NCBI RefSeq assembly: GCF_014649915.1
Contig: NZ_BMTY01000007.1
Span: 243,998 to 307,997, forward strand
From: Streptomyces toxytricini
Lineage (GTDB): Bacteria > Actinomycetota > Actinomycetes > Streptomycetales > Streptomycetaceae
Reading direction: 5' to 3'
DNA length: 64,000 nucleotides
The notes beneath the pieces were generated by a model. It saw only the letters and a program-made list of their open reading frames with translations, was not told where the DNA came from and did no database searches. Position numbers and translations under genes: made by a program. Positions 23,022-31,002 of this stretch are shown one piece after another (the stretch's first letter is position 1; each line of letters opens with the position of its first letter).

Positions 23022-26000
23022 GTGCGTGCCTCCTGTGCGGTGTCCCCCTGGTCGGTGTCCTGTGCGAGTTCGGCGGCGACGACGCGCCGCCCGTCCCGCG
23101 TCCCCTGGTAGAACCCGCCGAGCCGGCGGCGCAGTTCCTCCGCGTCGACGCGGCGAGGGGCCGGCCGTGCGGGGGCCGCGCCGGGTCCGGCGGCCGCACC
23201 GGGGGCCGTCCGGTCCCGGTCGGCGGCGGCGACGGCGCGGGGCGTCCGCTTGGGCAGGCCCTTGTCGGTGACGGCCTCCGTGATGCCGGGCTGGGGGTGG
23301 CTGCCCTGGCGGGGGACCCACTCGTTGTCGGCGGGGGCGTGCCGGTGCGGCTCGGCCGCAGCGGGTGCGCCGCCGCCGGCGGTGAAGACCTGGTCGGTCG
23401 GGGGCATCCGCTCGGCGTCGGGGGCGGCGGGTGCGGCGGACTGCGCGGGCAGCGCGGGGCCCCCGTCCGGTACGACGGCCGGCGGGGCGGCGGCGGTCGA
23501 GGACTCGGCGGCCGCCGGGCCGGTGTCGGTCACCCCGAAGGCGGTCCCTTCCGCGTCGGGGACGACACGCGCGAGGAGTTCGTCGCCCGGATCCCGGTCG
23601 GCCGGGGTCTGCGCGGTGAACACCTGCTCGGCGGGCGGCAGCTCCTCCTGCGGGACCCGCCGGCGCGTCGGCAGCGGGGCGGGCGCGTCCTCGGGGGCGG
23701 CAGCGGGCGCGTCGGCGGCGGTGCCTTCGGCGGCGGCCGCGGCCTCGGCGGCGAACGCGTCGGCCAGGGTGACGGGGGCGACGGCCTGCACGGGCACGGC
23801 AAACCCCTGCCCGGCGGCGGAGTCGGCCGTCGCGGCGGAGCCGACGGGCTCGGCGGGGTCAGGCGACGCGGCGTAGCCGGCCGGCGCGCCCTCCGCGGGC
23901 CCGGCGTCCTGCGCGACCGCGCGACCCTGCACCCCGGCGACCGTCCCGTCCTGGGGGCCGGCGGCGACCGCGGGCAGCGGATCGGCGGCGGGCTCCGCCG
24001 GCGGGTCGGCATCCGGCCCGGACAGGGGATCGGCCAGCGGGTCCGAACCCGCCCCGACCACGCCACCCTGCACCCCGGCAGCCGGCCCGCCCTGCGCATC
24101 GGCAGCCGCCCCGGCCGCAGACTCGGCGGCCGACTCGGGCAGCGGATCGAACAGCGGGTCCGCACCCGCCCCGGCCGCACCACCCTGCACCCCGGCACCC
24201 GACCAGCCCTGTGCATCAGCAGCCGCCCCGGCCTCCGGATCGGCGGCCGACTCGGGCAGCGGGTCCGTCAGCGGATCGAACAGCGCGTCCGCACCCGCCC
24301 CGGCCGCACCCGCGCCCGGGACCTCGGGCGCCCCTTCGACCGCACCGGTCTCGTCGGCCGCGGCACCCGCGGCCGCGTCCCCGGTGCCTCCGGGAGCGCC
24401 GAACGCCCCGTAGGCCTCGGCCGGCTCCTCCTCCGCGGCCACCGGGGCAACACCTGCGACCTCGGCATCACCGGCAGCGTCGGCGTCGGCAGCGACCCCG
24501 GAACCGGCTCCAACCGCCCCCTCGCCCTCCTGCGGCCGCAGCCGCGGCGGGAGGACGTGCTCGTTGGCCTCCGCGACGACGCCCGGCAGCCGGAACTGCG
24601 AAAGGCCCGGCGTGGCGAAGGCGTGCACGGGGGACGCGGCCGGCGGCCCGTCCTGGAGGAGTGCCGCCGGTACGACGACCAGCGCTTCGGTGCCGCCGTG
24701 CTGCCCGGCGCGCAGTTCGGCGGTGACGCCGTGCCGGGCTGCGAGGCGGCCGGCCACGTACAGGCCGAGCCCGAGGCCGTGTTCGGCCTCGGTCTCCTCG
24801 TCGTACGCGTCGGGGGTGGCCAGGCGGGCGTTGAGCGCTTCGAGCCGGTCGGCGGTGACGCCGATGCCCTCGTCGACGACGCAGAGGACCACGTCGCCCG
24901 TGTCGAGGTGGCGGGCGGACGCCTTGACCTTGGCGCCGGGCGGGGAGAACGTCGTGGCGTTCTCCAGGAGTTCGGCGAGGACGTGCGAGATGTCGTCGGC
25001 GGCGTGCCCGGCGACCTGGGTGAACGACGGCACCACGGCCAGGTCGACGCGCTCGTACCGCTCGATCTCGCTGACCGCCGCGCGCATGACGTCGACGAGC
25101 GGGACGGGCGTCCCGCCGCCGGTGCCGTGTTCCTGCCCGGCGAGGACGAGGAGGTTCTCGTTGTGGCGGCGCATCACGGTCGCCAGGTGGTCGAGCCGGA
25201 AGAGGGTTTCGAGCCGGTCCGGGTCCTGCTCCTTGGCCTCCAGCTCCTCGATGACGGCGAGTTGGCGTTCGACGAGGCCGAGGGTGCGCAGCGACAGGGA
25301 GACCGACGTGGTGTTCATGATGCGCCGGTGCTCTTCCAGGCCGGCGCGCAGGTCGCGGAGTTCCGCTTCGAGCGCGTCCCGGCCGCTGGACAGGGCATCG
25401 TTCCGGCCGATGAGGCGGCGCCGGTCGGCGTCCATGCCCGCGATCTTGGTGTGGAGGGAGACGGTCTGTTCCCGCACCTGGTTGAGGTGGCGGACGACTT
25501 CGGCGAACTCGTCGTTGCGGCCGGTGAAGCGGACGGGTTCGACGGAGCCCTCGGGGGTCGCGAGGCGGGCCGCGCCGCGCCGGAGGACGGACAGCGGCCG
25601 GGTGAGGGAGCGGGCGACGGCGGTGGAGACGCCGACGGCGGCCAGGAACAGGACGCCGAGCACGGCGATGACGAGTTCCAGCCGCGTCACGTCGTCGTCG
25701 CGGAGGGTCGCGAGCGCGGTGGCCCGCTGGCCGGCGAGGGTGGCCTCGACGGAGCGCATGCGGTCGATGCGCGCGGTCAGCGAGGGGGCGATGGCGGCGC
25801 CGTCGAGCTTGCGGTCGGCGGTGGAGAGGGTGGGGCGTTCGGTGAGCCGCTTGAGGTGCTCGTCGGCGGCTTTGACCTCGGGGCCGGTGACGGTGGCGGC
25901 GAGGGTCTGGCGTACGTCGGGGCGGGCGGCTCGCGTGAAGTCGTCGAGGGCGGCCTGCTCGCGTACGCGGGCCCGCTGGGCGGCGGCGGACAGTTCGTCC

Positions 26001-26668
26001 GCGGCGGCGGCTCCGGCGCCCTGTTCGCTGCGGGGCACGGCCAGGGCGGCGAGGAGCAGTCCGCGGGTGGCGGAGGCCTGCTCCACGGCCTGGCCGAGGG
26101 GGGCCAGGGGGCGGGTGGTGGCGAGGGCGGCCTCGGCGCGCGGCGGGGTCTGCTCGGCGAGCCGGTCGCCGGGGGCGAGGAGTTCGGCGAGGACGCCGGC
26201 GTAGGCCTGGTGGGCGGCGAGGGCGGTGCCCTTGCCGTCGACGGCCTCGGTGCGGACGCCCTGGATGCTGCCCACGGCCTTGGCGAGGGGCTCGTCGGCC
26301 TCGGCCTCGGCTTCGGCCCGGACCTCGGCGATGCGCCGGTCGGTGAGGGCGGCGCGCTCCTGGAGGGGCCCCTTGGCCTGGCCTCCGGGCCGGCCCTTGG
26401 CGACGTACTCGACGACGGCGTCGCGCTCGTCGGCGAGGAGGTGCGCGAGGGTGAGGGTGTGCCGGGTCTGTTCGGCGAGGGTGACGAGCTGCTGGGAGTC
26501 GTTCAGCTCGCGGGTCGCCGTGACGACGGCGGGTGCCCCGGCCGCAAGGACGGTGAGGCCGGCGACGGCGACGCCGACGACCAGCCTGCTGCGTACGTGG
26601 ACGCGGCGTCCTGCGGGGGCGGGTCCGTCGGTGGCGGTGCCGTTCTTCCGAGACCGCTTCTTCTGCAC
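23018..26668 (-). CDS. cvnA: Conservon sensor histidine-kinase-like protein CvnA
   Basis: About 1216 residues from GTG 26668 (a TTG at 26680 is an alternative). Order: cytoplasmic basic tip, span 1 (VVGVAVAGLTVLAAGAPAVV), extracellular nitrate/nitrite-sensing-type helical domain (~50-310), span 2 (LVIAVLGVLFLAAVGVSTA), HAMP, helical linker, then HATPase_c with the N box ELLENATTFSPPGAKV and G box VVDEGIGVTADRLEALN, GLGLGLYVAGRLA. A very long, probably disordered tail (~720-1216) rich in Ala, Pro, Asp and Glu contains repeated DPLFDPLPESAA units. Typical CvnA is shorter; the extra length is the tail. The classical phosphoacceptor H box is not obvious. Confidence 0.92.
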   Translation of the reverse strand: MQKKRSRKNGTATDGPAPAGRRVHVRSRLVVGVAVAGLTVLAAGAPAVVTATRELNDSQQLVTLAEQTRHTLTLAHLLADERDAVVEYVAKGRPGGQAKGPLQERAALTDRRIAEVRAEAEAEADEPLAKAVGSIQGVRTEAVDGKGTALAAHQAYAGVLAELLAPGDRLAEQTPPRAEAALATTRPLAPLGQAVEQASATRGLLLAALAVPRSEQGAGAAAADELSAAAQRARVREQAALDDFTRAARPDVRQTLAATVTGPEVKAADEHLKRLTERPTLSTADRKLDGAAIAPSLTARIDRMRSVEATLAGQRATALATLRDDDVTRLELVIAVLGVLFLAAVGVSTAVARSLTRPLSVLRRGAARLATPEGSVEPVRFTGRNDEFAEVVRHLNQVREQTVSLHTKIAGMDADRRRLIGRNDALSSGRDALEAELRDLRAGLEEHRRIMNTTSVSLSLRTLGLVERQLAVIEELEAKEQDPDRLETLFRLDHLATVMRRHNENLLVLAGQEHGTGGGTPVPLVDVMRAAVSEIERYERVDLAVVPSFTQVAGHAADDISHVLAELLENATTFSPPGAKVKASARHLDTGDVVLCVVDEGIGVTADRLEALNARLATPDAYDEETEAEHGLGLGLYVAGRLAARHGVTAELRAGQHGGTEALVVVPAALLQDGPPAASPVHAFATPGLSQFRLPGVVAEANEHVLPPRLRPQEGEGAVGAGSGVAADADAAGDAEVAGVAPVAAEEEPAEAYGAFGAPGGTGDAAAGAAADETGAVEGAPEVPGAGAAGAGADALFDPLTDPLPESAADPEAGAAADAQGWSGAGVQGGAAGAGADPLFDPLPESAAESAAGAAADAQGGPAAGVQGGVVGAGSDPLADPLSGPDADPPAEPAADPLPAVAAGPQDGTVAGVQGRAVAQDAGPAEGAPAGYAASPDPAEPVGSAATADSAAGQGFAVPVQAVAPVTLADAFAAEAAAAAEGTAADAPAAAPEDAPAPLPTRRRVPQEELPPAEQVFTAQTPADRDPGDELLARVVPDAEGTAFGVTDTGPAAAESSTAAAPPAVVPDGGPALPAQSAAPAAPDAERMPPTDQVFTAGGGAPAAAEPHRHAPADNEWVPRQGSHPQPGITEAVTDKGLPKRTPRAVAAADRDRTAPGAAAGPGAAPARPAPRRVDAEELRRRLGGFYQGTRDGRRVVAAELAQDTDQGDTAQEART
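23900..24310. repeat. Imperfect in-frame repeats in the cvnA tail
   Basis: Three or more degenerate copies of a ~40-50-codon unit containing DP(L/A)xDPLPESAA, AGAAADAQG and AGVQGGAAGAG. At DNA level the plus strand shows repeated GCATCGGCAGCCGCCCCGGC, TCGGGCAGCGGATCGAACAG and CACCCTGCACCCCGGCA blocks. The protein stays in frame, so this looks like recombinational expansion of a disordered tail. Confidence 0.65.
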
Positions 26669-26818
26669 CGGTGCTCGCAATCCTGTACGTGTGCTCGTGC
26701 TCGTCTACTCGTGTGGCCGAGGTAACGGCCGGTCAACAAGTAAACGCCCCCTGCCCCCTCGTACCGCCTCAGACCTTCGCAGTGTGTTGGGGAGAGAGCC
26801 TGACATCGCCCACCCGGC

Positions 26819-26832
26819 CACTCGAACGAGTG
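26819..26832. promoter_or_regulatory. Dyad CACTCG-AA-CGAGTG
   Basis: Perfect 6-bp arms around two bases in the cvnA / PP2C intergenic region. Length and symmetry suit a dimeric helix-turn-helix regulator. Which one binds is not known. Confidence 0.4.
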
Positions 26833-26844
26833 AACATCACGGAA

Positions 26845-26861
26845 GAGTTGGCGACCAACTC
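26845..26861. promoter_or_regulatory. Dyad GAGTTGG-CGA-CCAACTC
   Basis: Perfect 7-bp arms around a 3-bp centre, 12 bp after the CACTCG dyad. The two together suggest a regulated divergent promoter region for the conservon operon. Confidence 0.45.
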
Positions 26862-27066
26862 GGCGCATCGGCCGCCGTGCCGTTCTGCGGACGGGCGGTT
26901 GAAAGATCGGTGGGGGCTTGGCAGTATGCGCGCCCACATGCGGCCGGGGCGCGCGGGCGCCGCACTGGGGCGGCGGTGCGGCGGTCGGCCGCCATCGCCC
27001 CTCCTGGTACGGACTTTCGGCGCGGGGCGGCCCTGCCGCGGCGGCGGGGGTGGGCAGAATGCCCGC

Positions 27067-27843
27067 ATGCGCATCGACCTCGCCACCGCTCCCGGCGACC
27101 CGGAACGCCCCAACGAGGACTGGCTATCAGCCGCTACACCCGCCGCGGGGGGCGGCGTACTGGTCGCCCTGGACGGGGTGACGCCGCCCGCCGGCGACAC
27201 GGGGTGCTCGCACGGAGTCCCGTGGTTCACGACGCGCCTGGGAAGTCGATTGACCGAACTGTCCGGTTCGCGGCGGGACATGCCACTGGCCCGGATCCTG
27301 GCGGAGTCGATCCGTGCGACGGCCGACGCCCACCGGGGGGCGTGTGACCTTTCTCACGTACGCACCCCGCAGGCGACGGTGGTGGTCGTCCGCTGGGACG
27401 GGGAGGGCGTGGAGCACCTCGTGCTGTCGGACTCGGTGCTGCTGCTGGAGGCCCCGGACGGGGCGGTGTCGGCGGTCCTCGACGACCGGCTGGACCGGAT
27501 CCCGCGCGCGGCCCTGCGGACGCGGGAGTCGGCGGACGCCCTGCGGAACGCGGAGGGCGGCTTCTTCACCGCGGCCGCCGACCCGGCGGTGGCGGCCCGC
27601 GCGGTGACCGGGCGCACCCCGCGGGAAGGGGTGCGGTCGCTGGCGGTGCTGACCGACGGGGCGAGCCGGTGGACTGACACGTTCGGGGAGGGCGACTGGG
27701 CGCAGTGCCTGGCGGTGCTGCGCAAGGAGGGCGCGCAGGGGCTGATCGGACGCGTGCGCGTCCTGGAGTCGGACCCGGACCGCCGCGGGCGGGCCCGCGG
27801 CAAGCGCCACGACGACGCGTCGGCGGCGTACGCGGAGCTGTAG
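27067..27843 (+). CDS. PP2C-family protein phosphatase-like protein
   Basis: A 258-residue protein from ATG 27067. PP2C signature positions are present: PERPNEDWL near residue 15, GGVLVALDGVTPP with the metal-binding Asp-Gly, LAVLTDGASRW near residue 198, and a C-terminal HDDASAAY with the final metal-binding Asp. It differs from canonical PP2C by the HG.PWF motif of a widespread actinobacterial subgroup usually annotated as hypothetical or integrase-like. Probably a cytoplasmic Ser/Thr phosphatase or an inactive relative. Divergent from the conservon. Confidence 0.75.
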   Translation: MRIDLATAPGDPERPNEDWLSAATPAAGGGVLVALDGVTPPAGDTGCSHGVPWFTTRLGSRLTELSGSRRDMPLARILAESIRATADAHRGACDLSHVRTPQATVVVVRWDGEGVEHLVLSDSVLLLEAPDGAVSAVLDDRLDRIPRAALRTRESADALRNAEGGFFTAAADPAVAARAVTGRTPREGVRSLAVLTDGASRWTDTFGEGDWAQCLAVLRKEGAQGLIGRVRVLESDPDRRGRARGKRHDDASAAYAEL

Positions 27844-27895
27844 GCGGGGGCGGGAGGCCGGGGCGCAAGGCCGGGGCGGGCGGCCTTCCCGGTCC

Positions 27896-28336
27896 TCAGT
27901 CCTCGCCCTGGTTGAGCTGGTTCAGCAGCCGGGCGAGCTCGGCGACCTCGCCGCGGTCCCAGTCGGCCAGCTTGCGCATGTACCGCTCGCGGCGGGCGCC
28001 GCGGACCTTCAGGAACCGCTCGCGGCCCTCCTCGGTGAGCCCGACGAGGAACGCGCGGCCGTCCGCGGGGTCCGGTTCGCGGGCCACCAGCCCGAGGACC
28101 TCCAGGGCGCGCAGCTGGCGGCTCATGGTGGCCTTGCCGACGCCGAAGTAGGCGGCGAGGTCGGTGGCCCGCTGGCGGCCGGCCGCCTCCAGGCGTACGA
28201 GGAGCCCGTACGCGGCGGGCTCCAGCTCGGGGTGGAGGGCGCGGGCCATCTCGCCGGAGGAGGCGCGGGCCCGCCGGAGGAAGACGGACAGTTCCCGCTC
28301 CAGGGCGAGGAACTCCTGGTCTTCGCTGCCGTGCAC
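27896..28336 (-). CDS. MarR-family regulator
   Basis: A 146-residue winged-helix MarR protein, GTG 28336 with AGGAG seven bases upstream. The DNA-binding part reads ATDLAAYFGVGKATMSRQLR, ALEVLGLVAREPDPADGRAF, LVGLTEEGRERF: the recognition helix followed by the DxR wing. MarR regulators usually control a neighbouring gene; the only close one is lon upstream in the same direction, but a strong hairpin lies between them. Target unknown. Confidence 0.92.
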   Translation of the reverse strand: MHGSEDQEFLALERELSVFLRRARASSGEMARALHPELEPAAYGLLVRLEAAGRQRATDLAAYFGVGKATMSRQLRALEVLGLVAREPDPADGRAFLVGLTEEGRERFLKVRGARRERYMRKLADWDRGEVAELARLLNQLNQGED

Positions 28337-28402
28337 GTGCCGCTCCTGTCCGTGTGTCCGCACCGGTGTGCCGGGGGGCACCAGTATTTCGCAGCGCTCG
28401 CG

Positions 28403-28446
28403 GGCGCGGCCCGGGACCCCGCCGGAACGGGATCCCGGGCCGCGCC
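28403..28446. terminator. Terminator downstream of lon
   Basis: 14-bp perfect arms GGCGCGGCCCGGGA / TCCCGGGCCGCGCC. The 16-base interior can pair further (CCCG/CGGG) around CCGGAA. It lies between the lon stop (28488) and the MarR start (28336) and should separate the two units. Confidence 0.75.
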
Positions 28447-28487
28447 GGCGCCGGCCGGTGGCGGCCGGTACGGACAGGGGCAGCGGC

Positions 28488-30893
28488 TCAGGCGGCCGCG
28501 GTGACGGCGGGCGCGGCGGCCTCCGCCGGGGACAGCGCCAGCTCCAGCACCTGGCGCACGTCGGTCACCGGGTGCACCCGGAGCCGCTCCAGCACCTCGG
28601 CGGGCACGTCGTCCAGGTCGGCCTCGTTCCGCTTGGGGATGATGACGGTGGTCAGGCCGGCGCGGTGCGCGGCGAGCAGCTTCTGCTTGACGCCGCCGAT
28701 CGGCAGGACGCGGCCGGTGAGGGAGACCTCGCCGGTCATGGCGACGTCGGTGCGGACCTGCCGGCCGGAGAGCAGCGAGGCCAGGGCGGTCGTCATGGTG
28801 ATCCCGGCGCTCGGCCCGTCCTTGGGGACGGCTCCCGCCGGGAAGTGGATGTGCACGCCCCGGTCCTTCAGGTCGCCGACGGGCAGCTCCAGCTCCGCGC
28901 CGTGCGAGCGGAGGAAGCTGAGGGCGATCTGCGCGGACTCCTTCATGACGTCGCCGAGCTGCCCGGTCAGCGTCAGCCCGGCCGCGCCGGTCTCCGGGTC
29001 GGCGAGGGACGCCTCGACGAACAGGACGTCCCCGCCGGCGCCCGTCACGGCCAGGCCGGTGGCCACGCCGGGGACGGCGGTGCGCCGCTCGGCGGGGTCC
29101 TGCGCGGACTCCGGGACGTGGTGCGGGCGCCCGATGAGCCCGCGCAGGTCGTCGGCGCCGATGCGCAGGGGCAGCTCCCGCTCGCCGAGTTCGTGCCGGG
29201 CGGCCACCTTGCGCAGCAGGCGGGCGATGGAGCGCTCCAGGGTGCGGACGCCCGCCTCGCGGGTGTACTCGCCGGCCAGCCTGCGCAGGGCGGAGTCCTC
29301 CAGGACGACCTCGTCGGCGGCGAGGCCAGCGCGGTCCAGCTGGCGGGGCACGAGGTGGTCGCGGGCGATGACGATCTTCTCGTCCTCGGTGTAGCCGTCG
29401 AGGCGGACCAGCTCCATGCGGTCGGCGAGGGCCTCGGGGATGGCCTCCAGGACGTTGGCGGTGGCGAGGAAGACGACGTCGCTGAGGTCGAGCTCGACCT
29501 CCAGGTAGTGGTCGCGGAAGGTGTGGTTCTGCGCCGGGTCGAGGACTTCGAGGAGGGCGGCGGCCGGGTCGCCGCGGAAGTCGGATCCGACCTTGTCGAT
29601 CTCGTCGAGGAGGACGACGGGGTTCATGGACCCGGCCTCCTTGATCGCGCGGACGATGCGGCCCGGGAGCGCGCCGACGTACGTACGGCGGTGGCCGCGG
29701 ATCTCGGCCTCGTCCCGGACGCCGCCGAGGGCGACGCGGACGAACTTGCGGCCCATCGCGTGGGCGACGGACTCGCCGAGGGAGGTCTTGCCGACGCCGG
29801 GCGGGCCGACGAGGGCGAGGACGGCCCCGCCGCGGCGGCCGCCGACGACGCCCATCCCGCGGTCGGAGCGGCGCTTGCGGACGGCGAGGTACTCGGTGAT
29901 GCGGTCTTTGACGTCGGCGAGGCCGGCGTGTTCGGCGTCCAGGACGGCGCGGGCGCCGCGGATGTCGTAGGCGTCCTCGGTGCGCTCGTTCCAGGGGAGT
30001 TCGAGGACGGTGTCCAGCCAGGTGCGGATCCAGGAGCCCTCCGGGGACTGGTCGCTGGCCCGCTCCAGCTTGTCGACCTCCTTGAGCGCGGCCTCGCGCA
30101 CCTTCTCCGGGAGGTCGGCGGCCTCGACGCGGGCGCGGTAGTCGTCGGACTCCTCGCCCTCCTTCTCGCCGTTCAGCTCGCGGAGCTCCTTGCGGACGGC
30201 TTCGAGCTGGCGGCGCAGCAGGAACTCGCGCTGCTGCTTGTCGACGCCGTCCTGGACGTCCTTGGCGATCGACTCGGCGACGTCCTGCTCGGCGAGGTGG
30301 TCGCGCAGCCAGGCGATGGCGAGGCGGAGGCGGGCGACGGGGTCCGCGGTCTCCAGCAGCTCGACCTTCTGGGCGACGGTCAGGAACGGCGAGTAGCCGG
30401 AGTTGTCGGCGAGCGCCGAGACGCCGTCGATCTGCTGGATGCGGTCCACGACCTGCCAGGCGCCGCGCTTCTTGAGCCAGCTGGTGGCGAGGGCCTTGTA
30501 CTCCTTGACGAGCTCGGTGACCGCGCCGGGCAGCGGGTCGGCGAGCCGCTCGTCGACGCTCTCGCCCTCGACCCACAGGGCGGCTCCGGGGCCGGTCGTG
30601 CCGGCGCCGATACGGACGCGGCCGACGCCGCGGATGAGGGCCCCGGGGTCGCCGTCGGCGAGGCGGCCGACCTGCTCGACGGTCCCGAGCACACCGGTGC
30701 CGGCGTACCTGCCGTCGACCCGCGGGACGAGCAGCACCCGCGGCTTCCCGCTGCCCCCCGCCGCCTGGGCGGCCTCGACGGCAGCCCGCACCTCGGCGTC
30801 GGACAGGTCCAGCGGAACCACCATTCCGGGCAGCACGACCTCGTCGTCGAGCGGCAGCACGGGCAGGGTGAGCGTTACGGACGTCGAAGCCAT
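28488..30893 (-). CDS. lon: ATP-dependent Lon protease
   Basis: An 801-residue LonA-type protease: N-terminal substrate-binding domain (LTLPVLPLDDEVVLPGMVVP), AAA+ module with Walker A LALVGPPGVGKTSLGESVA and Walker B PVVLLDEIDKV. The Ser-Lys dyad protease domain has the catalytic Ser near 695 in KDGPSAGITM and the Lys near 736 in IGGVKQKLL. It degrades misfolded and regulatory proteins. ATG at 30893 has GGAAGGA upstream. A HAIR-type operator lies at 30915-30935, consistent with heat-shock control by HspR. Length is normal. Confidence 0.97.
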   Translation of the reverse strand: MASTSVTLTLPVLPLDDEVVLPGMVVPLDLSDAEVRAAVEAAQAAGGSGKPRVLLVPRVDGRYAGTGVLGTVEQVGRLADGDPGALIRGVGRVRIGAGTTGPGAALWVEGESVDERLADPLPGAVTELVKEYKALATSWLKKRGAWQVVDRIQQIDGVSALADNSGYSPFLTVAQKVELLETADPVARLRLAIAWLRDHLAEQDVAESIAKDVQDGVDKQQREFLLRRQLEAVRKELRELNGEKEGEESDDYRARVEAADLPEKVREAALKEVDKLERASDQSPEGSWIRTWLDTVLELPWNERTEDAYDIRGARAVLDAEHAGLADVKDRITEYLAVRKRRSDRGMGVVGGRRGGAVLALVGPPGVGKTSLGESVAHAMGRKFVRVALGGVRDEAEIRGHRRTYVGALPGRIVRAIKEAGSMNPVVLLDEIDKVGSDFRGDPAAALLEVLDPAQNHTFRDHYLEVELDLSDVVFLATANVLEAIPEALADRMELVRLDGYTEDEKIVIARDHLVPRQLDRAGLAADEVVLEDSALRRLAGEYTREAGVRTLERSIARLLRKVAARHELGERELPLRIGADDLRGLIGRPHHVPESAQDPAERRTAVPGVATGLAVTGAGGDVLFVEASLADPETGAAGLTLTGQLGDVMKESAQIALSFLRSHGAELELPVGDLKDRGVHIHFPAGAVPKDGPSAGITMTTALASLLSGRQVRTDVAMTGEVSLTGRVLPIGGVKQKLLAAHRAGLTTVIIPKRNEADLDDVPAEVLERLRVHPVTDVRQVLELALSPAEAAAPAVTAAA

Positions 30894-30914
30894 GATCTTC
30901 CTTCCGGCAGTGAA

Positions 30915-30935
30915 GTTGAGCTACACCGACTCAAT
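30915..30935 (-). promoter_or_regulatory. HAIR-like HspR operator upstream of lon
   Basis: The plus strand shows TTGAGC (30916-30921), seven spacer bases, then ACTCAA (30929-30934). The HspR consensus is CTTGAGT-N7-ACTCAAG, so the spacing is exact and 11 of 14 arm bases match. It lies 22 bp upstream of the lon start codon, between the ribosome site and the upstream promoter region. HspR control of lon through a HAIR box is established in Streptomyces. Confidence 0.85.
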
Positions 30936-30966
30936 GGATATGCGCGGTCGGGTGTTCCCCAACGGA

Positions 30967-30985
30967 CGTTCGCCTGCGGCGAACG
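30967..30985. repeat. REP-like hairpin CGTTCGCC-TGC-GGCGAACG
   Basis: Perfect 8-bp arms around TGC. Palindromes with a TTCGCCTGCGGCGAA core recur in Streptomyces intergenic regions as REP-like elements. This one lies between the lon promoter region and the transposase remnant, where it may mark the original chromosomal side of the insertion. Confidence 0.5.
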
Positions 30986-31002
30986 GGCCCGGGCTGTCCT
31001 CT

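Larger units (their letters stand above)
26669..27066. other. Divergent intergenic region between cvnA and the PP2C-like gene
   Basis: No gene is visible. The region is less GC-rich than its flanks, separates divergent transcription units and contains two perfect dyads, annotated separately. It should carry the promoters of the conservon operon and of the PP2C-like gene. Confidence 0.6.
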
